Notes under the pieces: generated by a model
What the model saw: only the letters and a program-made list of their open reading frames with translations
Database searches by the model: none
Told to the model about the DNA's origin: nothing
Position numbers and translations under genes: made by a program
Shown here: one piece after another, positions 36,786 to 41,185 of the stretch
Layout of the letters: the number at the start of each line of letters is the position of its first letter
Numbering within the stretch: the first letter of the stretch is position 1
From: Hymenobacter amundsenii
GTDB taxonomy: Bacteria; Bacteroidota; Bacteroidia; Cytophagales; Hymenobacteraceae
Length of the DNA stretch: 41,185 nt
Reading direction: 5' to 3'
NCBI RefSeq assembly: GCF_002204745.1
Contig: NZ_NIRR01000035.1
Location: forward strand, 1-41,185

Positions 36786-38951
36786 CTAATTGCTGTTCGG
36801 TAGCAGGTTGTACTGGCGGCCGTAGTCGAGCATCTGTTGGGTGAAATCGGAGGGGTGCTCCAGCTTCACGTCCGTGATTTTGCCTTCCACCATTACCGGC
36901 ACCAGGCGGGGCTGAATGAAGCCGGCATAGGGCGCGATGCCCAGCTTCTGGTAGCGGGCCAGCACCTCCTTGTGCAGCACGGGGTCTACTTTTACGCCGT
37001 AGGTTTCAATCAGGGCCTTGCCGGCCGCGTAGTCGCCCTCACTCGTGATGCGCTGTAGTTCGCGGAGCAACTGCCCGAACAGGCCCCGCAGCTTGTCGTA
37101 GTCGGTGATGTGGAAGTAGGTTTTGCCGTCGCGGGTGACGCGCTCCACCACGTTATCCTGTTTGCCTTTTTCGAACACCCACCGGGCCACCATCTGGCGG
37201 TTGCGCATGTGGGCTTCCTCCACCGACTCGCCCAGCGAAAGGCGCACGAGTTGGGTCATAAGGCCGTTGCGGATATAGCTGTCGTACTCGGCCTTGGCTA
37301 CGTCGGGCGAGGGCGCCACGCCCAGTTGGGCCAGCTTGGCGTCGGGCAGGTAGTACAGGGCCACGAGGTCGGCGCGGGCTTCTTCGAGGGCCGAGGCGTA
37401 GCTTTTCAACGTCTCCTTGGGCGTACCTACGCCTTTATTGATCTGGCCCGAAGCGTGCCCGATTACCTCGTGCATGTCGGTATGGAGCTTGCCGGCCAGA
37501 CCCGAGTAGCGGGCCGAGCGCTGGCGCTCGGCCGCGTCGAAGGCAAACTCATCGAGCATCCCGCCCGCGTCGGCGGCCCCGTAGGCATCCACGATGTTGC
37601 CCAGGTTCACCGATTTCGAGCCGTGCTCCTTCCTGATCCAGGTGGCATTGGGCAGGTTGATGCCGATGGGCGTGCTCGGGGCCGCGTCGCCGCTTTCCAC
37701 CACCACCGTAATCACTTTGGCCGTAATGCCCACCACGTTTTTCTTGCGGTGCTCAGGCTTGATGGGCGAATTGTCCTCGAACCACTGGGCCTCGTCGCCG
37801 ATGGCCTTGATGCGCTTGGTAGCCTCTAGGTCCTTGAACGACACCACCGACTCGTAGCTGGCCCGGTAGCCCAGCGGGTCGCCGTAGACCTCAATAAAGC
37901 CGTTCACCACGTCGGTGCGCGACTTCGTGTCGTGCACCCAGGCAATGTTGTAGTCATCCCACTTCTTCAGGTCGCCGGTCTGGTAGTAGGCCACCAGTTG
38001 GTCGAGGGCGGCTTTCTGCTCGGGCGTATCGGCGACGGCGGCAGCTTTTTGCAGCCAGAAAACCACCTTGCTCAGGGCCGCGCCGTACATGCCGCCCACG
38101 CGCCAGACCTGCTCCGTTACCCGGTTCTGGCGGTCTTTCACCAGCTTCGAGTTCAGGCCATAGGAAATGGGCGTTTGGTCCTTAGTATCAATTTTCTTCT
38201 TGTAGAACGCCTCTACTTCCGCCTGCGAAACACCCTCGTAGAAGTTGGTGGCCGAGGTTTTTACCAAATCCTGGCCAGCCTCTTGGTTCACCCGCTTCGG
38301 GGCCACGTTCGGGTCGAAGATAATGGGCGTCATCGTGGCCAGAAACTTGGTTACCGACTCGCCCTTTTCCAGGGGTAGCAGCTTCGAGTCGGTGGCGAAT
38401 ATCAGCTCCTTGAAGTAGGCCGGTGTAAACTCGGGCAAGAACTTGCGGGTGCTGTAGTGGTGGTGGATGCCGTTGCTGAACCACACCCGCTTGGCGTACG
38501 TCACGAGCTTTTCGGCCTGGTCGATTTCGTCGCTGTTGGTGGTGGCGGTGCGGCGGGCCTCGTTGGCGGCCCACACGGCTTCCAGGGTGCGGCGCACGCG
38601 CAGGTTGTGCTTGTAGTTCTGGTCGTAGATGATGTCGCGCCCGCTCAAAGCAGCCTCGTACAAATAGTACAGCAGTTCCTTCTGGCGCGGCTCCAGCTCC
38701 TCGAAGCCCGGCACCTGGTAGCGCAGCATCCGGATATCGGCAAACTGCTCCATCACCACCTTAAAAGTTGGGTCGTTTTTGGCCGTGACTGGGGCAGTCA
38801 TGCTGGCCGTGCCCAACTGGCTCACGGCCTCGGCCGTAGCCGTGCTGACGGCAGCCGTGGGTGGGGTGGTATTAGAAGAAGTGCTGGCGCAGCCGCTGCC
38901 GAGTTGCGCAAGCAACACCAGCACCGCCGTCGAAAAACGGGTAGAAGTCAT
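36786..38951 (-). CDS. M49 (dipeptidyl-peptidase III-type) lipoprotein
   Basis: Zinc dipeptidyl peptidase III-like protein of 721 residues. The M49 zinc motif HEVIGHASG has ligands His494 and His499 and catalytic Glu495; the second motif EEARADLVALYYL (about residue 525) supplies the further glutamate ligand. M49 enzymes remove dipeptides from the N-terminus of peptides. Unlike the cytosolic members, this one begins with a signal peptide MTSTRFSTAVLVLLAQLGSGCAS with a lipobox (LGSGC), so it is likely anchored in an envelope membrane. ATG 38951 is preferred over 38957. It is a stand-alone gene between a palindrome and menE. Together with the S9 and M28 peptidases it adds to an exported peptide-degradation capacity. 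Confidence 0.92.
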   Translation of the reverse strand: MTSTRFSTAVLVLLAQLGSGCASTSSNTTPPTAAVSTATAEAVSQLGTASMTAPVTAKNDPTFKVVMEQFADIRMLRYQVPGFEELEPRQKELLYYLYEAALSGRDIIYDQNYKHNLRVRRTLEAVWAANEARRTATTNSDEIDQAEKLVTYAKRVWFSNGIHHHYSTRKFLPEFTPAYFKELIFATDSKLLPLEKGESVTKFLATMTPIIFDPNVAPKRVNQEAGQDLVKTSATNFYEGVSQAEVEAFYKKKIDTKDQTPISYGLNSKLVKDRQNRVTEQVWRVGGMYGAALSKVVFWLQKAAAVADTPEQKAALDQLVAYYQTGDLKKWDDYNIAWVHDTKSRTDVVNGFIEVYGDPLGYRASYESVVSFKDLEATKRIKAIGDEAQWFEDNSPIKPEHRKKNVVGITAKVITVVVESGDAAPSTPIGINLPNATWIRKEHGSKSVNLGNIVDAYGAADAGGMLDEFAFDAAERQRSARYSGLAGKLHTDMHEVIGHASGQINKGVGTPKETLKSYASALEEARADLVALYYLPDAKLAQLGVAPSPDVAKAEYDSYIRNGLMTQLVRLSLGESVEEAHMRNRQMVARWVFEKGKQDNVVERVTRDGKTYFHITDYDKLRGLFGQLLRELQRITSEGDYAAGKALIETYGVKVDPVLHKEVLARYQKLGIAPYAGFIQPRLVPVMVEGKITDVKLEHPSDFTQQMLDYGRQYNLLPNSN

Positions 38952-39051
38952 GTACAAAAGTCAAAAAGGCTATTTGTACAAAACAACGGATAATTTAGGG
39001 AAGGCGGCGAATGAGTGAACGGATAGCAGAGCAAGTAATGCTACGCACCCT

Positions 39052-39123
39052 GGCTTGATGCGCCACATGCTCAGCATGACCCGTTTTGCACTCATTCACC
39101 GAGTCACTCATCCACCGCCTCAC
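39052..39123. repeat. Family A fragment with CTCA-rich tract
   Basis: TGATGCGCCACATGC, then CTCAGCATGACCCG, followed by a CTCATTCACC/GTCACTCATCC-type tract. The CAGCATGACCCG part matches the right arm of the repeat at 14930-14954, and TGCGCCACATG matches the element at 36749-36763. It extends over the 3' end of the menE gene. Confidence 0.6.
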
Positions 39124-40237
39124 TCATGCGCAACGTGGCGCCCCGGTCGAGCTTGCCAGAGGCGGTGGTTTGGAACTCGGGCACGAAGACGAACTCGCGG
39201 GGCACCTCGTACTGGCCGAGGCGCTGGGTCAGGAGTTTGCGCAGTTGCTGCAACTGCGTAGCGGGCAGGGGCGGGCCTTCCAGCAGGGCCGTTACGCGCT
39301 GGCCCAGGCGCTCATCGGGGAGGCCAGCCACGAAGGCGCGGCGGTTCAGGTCGAGCTCCACTAGGGCCACTTCCAACACCTGCTCCACTTTTTCGGCCGG
39401 CACTTTCACGCCCCCGCTATTGATGATGAAATCGACCCGTCCCAGCCACTCGAACGTCTGGCCGTCGGGTGCCAGGCTAATGTGGTCGTTGGTCGTGATA
39501 AGCTCCTCATTGGTAACATCGGCGCGCACCGTGAGGCAGCCGCGCGCATCCTGGCCCACCGCAATGCCGGGCAATACCCGGTAGGCCGGTCCGGCATCGG
39601 GACCATTGAGGCGGCGCAGGGCAATGTGGGAAGCGGTTTCAGTCATGCCGTAGGTCAGGTACACAGGGACCGTCAGGGCCCCGATCTGCTCGGCCAAGCG
39701 GTAGTCTACCGGGGCGCCACCCACCAACATGGCCCGCAACTGGTTGAGGCGTGGGGCGTGTCCGGCGGCCAGCATGGCCTGCATCTGCAAGGGCACGAAG
39801 GCCGCAAAGTCGAACAGGGCGGTGGGGGGCACCAGCGCCAGCGGGTTGGCCTGGGGCTCCACGATGGTCAGGTGCATGCGGCGCTCCAGCCCGCGCACGA
39901 GCATCATCAGCCCGCCGATGTACTCGCAGTTCAGGCACACGAGCAGCCGCTCGCCGGGCCCCAGATCGAAGTAGTTGCCGGTGCGGCGGGCCGAGGCTTC
40001 GAGCTGAGCCCGCCGGAACTCGACCAGCTGGGGCGGCCCCGTGGAGCCGGATGTGGGCAGCATGAACTCCTGCGCCCCGTTCAGCCACTGGCGCACAAAA
40101 TCGAGCACCCGCGCCTCGTAGCCGTTGAGGTCGGCGGGCGCGGTGGCGGGATACTGCTGAATGTCGGCGTAGCGGAATTCGCGGCCGTTGAGCAGTAGCG
40201 AATCGGGCAGTAAATTGGTAGAAGAAGCAGAACTCAT
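39104..40237 (-). CDS. menE: O-succinylbenzoate-CoA ligase-like AMP-forming enzyme
   Basis: AMP-binding acyl-CoA synthetase of 377 residues, the shortened form typical of MenE in Bacteroidota (menaquinone biosynthesis, activating o-succinylbenzoate). Conserved blocks are the P-loop-like LPTSGSTGPPQ (about residues 60-70), the A5-like TYGMTETASHIALRR (about residues 198-212), the A7 hinge FEWLGRVDFIINSGGVKV (about residues 261-278) and the C-terminal lysine motif TASGKLDRGATLR. The start at ATG 40237 is used; two further codons upstream start with GTG. No other men gene is in the window, so the pathway assignment rests on family resemblance. The 3' end overlaps a repeat fragment. Confidence 0.88.
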   Translation of the reverse strand: MSSASSTNLLPDSLLLNGREFRYADIQQYPATAPADLNGYEARVLDFVRQWLNGAQEFMLPTSGSTGPPQLVEFRRAQLEASARRTGNYFDLGPGERLLVCLNCEYIGGLMMLVRGLERRMHLTIVEPQANPLALVPPTALFDFAAFVPLQMQAMLAAGHAPRLNQLRAMLVGGAPVDYRLAEQIGALTVPVYLTYGMTETASHIALRRLNGPDAGPAYRVLPGIAVGQDARGCLTVRADVTNEELITTNDHISLAPDGQTFEWLGRVDFIINSGGVKVPAEKVEQVLEVALVELDLNRRAFVAGLPDERLGQRVTALLEGPPLPATQLQQLRKLLTQRLGQYEVPREFVFVPEFQTTASGKLDRGATLRMSEAVDE

Positions 40238-40325
40238 AAACACAAATTGGGAAAGTGGGTACGGGAAGTCTCTCCGAACGAAAGCTGCCAGCTAATGGCT
40301 ATCAGCCAATAGCTCAGCAGCAGAT

Positions 40326-40778
40326 TCAACTCAGCAGCCAGCGCTGGTAGGCCGGGGCCGAAGGTGCCGTCAGCCAGCCCAGCAGCGGAATCAGCCCCGC
40401 ATAAGCCACCAGTGCCAGCCCGCTACCCGCCACGCCGTAGGCCAGCAGCAGCGGTAGCCCGGAAAGTAGTAGCATGCTGTCGTGCAGTAGCACCCGGCCT
40501 TGGTAGATACGCAGGTTTTCCGCGGCCAGCCGGCGCAGGTTGGGTACCATGCGCCGGGCCAACACGAGCAGCCCCAGCCCCACCAGCAAGGCCAGTCCGG
40601 CCAGCAGCCCCATTAGCGGCCCCGATTGCAGGGCTGCCCCACGAGCCGGCCGCAATGCCACCAGTGCCTGGGTAGTGGCCAGCACCAGCCCGGCCATCAA
40701 CAGGGTTTGCACGACGTAGTGCAGCCAGTGCCGCCGCCGGATACGGCCAATAGCACGATGAAAATCGGGGTTGTTCAT
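40326..40778 (-). CDS. Small integral membrane protein
   Basis: Unrecognised 150-residue membrane protein with four hydrophobic helices: VVQTLLMAGLVLATTQALVAL, GLLAGLALLVGLGLLVLA, LLLSGLPLLLAYGV and LALVAYAGLIPLLGWL. The N-terminal about 20 residues are basic (RAIGRIRRRHWLHY), so the N-terminus should be cytoplasmic. A conserved-looking loop RRLAAENLRIYQGRVLLHDS joins helices 2 and 3. It is on the same strand as menE (88-base gap), possibly in one transcript, but a functional link is not evident. Confidence 0.7.
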   Translation of the reverse strand: MNNPDFHRAIGRIRRRHWLHYVVQTLLMAGLVLATTQALVALRPARGAALQSGPLMGLLAGLALLVGLGLLVLARRMVPNLRRLAAENLRIYQGRVLLHDSMLLLSGLPLLLAYGVAGSGLALVAYAGLIPLLGWLTAPSAPAYQRWLLS

Positions 40779-40867
40779 GGGCCGGTGGGGCAGGGTAGGA
40801 GCGACTTTTTTAGTTAACCACTCCAGCCGCTAATAGTCATTCGCAGACCAGATAAAACCATTTTTGC

Positions 40868-40898
40868 TTGATATTCAGTGGCTTAATCCGTATCTTAT
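40868..40898 (+). promoter_or_regulatory. Possible promoter TTG-N20-TATCTTAT
   Basis: TTG at 40868-40870 and TATCTTAT at 40891-40898 (two mismatches from TAnnTTTG), with a 20-base spacing, 24 bases upstream of the ATG of the 70-residue gene. AT-rich surroundings support a promoter. Confidence 0.45.
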
Positions 40899-40922
40899 GT
40901 TGCTCACCAACCCCACCGCACC

Positions 40923-41135
40923 ATGTCTGCTCCCACCGTTAGTCCGTTCGTACTGGCCCGCACCTTCGTGTTCCGCCGCTACCTCACCGTCCGCCACCAC
41001 TTGGCGGGCCTGCACCTGACGGCTGAGGCCATCCGTGCCGCCCGCCAGCGCCGTAAGCAAGCGCGCCACGACCAACGGATGCGCGACTTCTACGGCTGGT
41101 GCGAAGCCTGCCGGGGCCTGGGGTCCATCTTTTAA
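40923..41135 (+). CDS. Small basic hypothetical protein
   Basis: A 70-residue basic protein (FVFRRYLTVRHHLAGLH, then a helix AIRAARQRRKQARHDQRMRDF) ending with a CEACRG segment, which could be half of a zinc-binding unit, but only two cysteines are present. No family is recognised. ATG 40923 has a promoter-like TTG/TATCTTAT pair upstream. It is the last gene in the window, and only 50 bases follow. Confidence 0.5.
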   Translation: MSAPTVSPFVLARTFVFRRYLTVRHHLAGLHLTAEAIRAARQRRKQARHDQRMRDFYGWCEACRGLGSIF

Positions 41136-41185
41136 GAACTGCTGAAGCGTGCCTGCCGGCGCGCCTTGCCCTTTAAACGCGTGTG

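Overview
The window looks like a chromosome segment from a high-GC member of the Bacteroidota, most likely Hymenobacter or a close relative in the Cytophagales; this is an inference from gene content and signals. The supporting signs are Bacteroidota-type promoter elements (TAnnTTTG at -7, sometimes with TTG about 17-20 bases further upstream), almost no Shine-Dalgarno sequences, a CarboxypepD_reg-TonB receptor, LytS/LytTR two-component pairs, a eukaryotic-type (GT3) glycogen synthase, a short MenE and an ABA4-like (DUF4281) membrane protein. No rRNA, tRNA, CRISPR array, prophage or transposase gene was seen.

Layout. 1-7300: mostly housekeeping genes (class III CoA-transferase, trpS, YhhQ-type queuosine-precursor transporter, ribonuclease Z, an orphan STAS protein, a DUF4198 protein), separated by long palindromic repeats. 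7440-11280: glycogen module (GT3 glycogen synthase plus a GH13 branching-enzyme-like protein). 11500-13440: a small unknown protein and a 2OG-Fe(II) dioxygenase fused to a seven-bladed WD40 propeller, split by a frameshift in blade 2. 13440-17520: YfcC-type permease, GT39-type membrane glycosyltransferase, zinc-ribbon membrane protein. 18000-23000: a periplasmic S9 peptidase resembling plant chloroplast glutamyl endopeptidase, an M28 aminopeptidase and an ElaA-type acetyltransferase. 23190-25630: TPR histidine kinase and an AT-rich DUF5713 gene. 25670-36000: an accessory signalling block. 36780-41135: M49 (DPP III-like) lipoprotein, MenE, and two small unknowns.

The most interesting region is 25670-35880. 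Two LytS-type kinases, each next to a LytTR response regulator, sit around a TonB receptor, a periplasmic TPR-like protein, an alpha/beta hydrolase and two integral membrane proteins, one ABA4-like. Four of the promoters carry direct repeats of a 9-bp site resembling CGSTTCRNC with exactly 21-bp spacing, the geometry expected of LytTR-domain DNA binding. At three of them the repeat lies 33-34 bases from a -7-like box. The TonB-receptor and TPR promoters are near-identical copies over about 55 bp. I read this as a local LytTR regulon that controls envelope uptake and membrane functions.

A second theme is a set of intergenic palindromes of at least three sequence families, which lie in convergent, codirectional and divergent gaps. 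A third is that several genes begin within a few bases of a -7 element, which suggests leaderless mRNAs.
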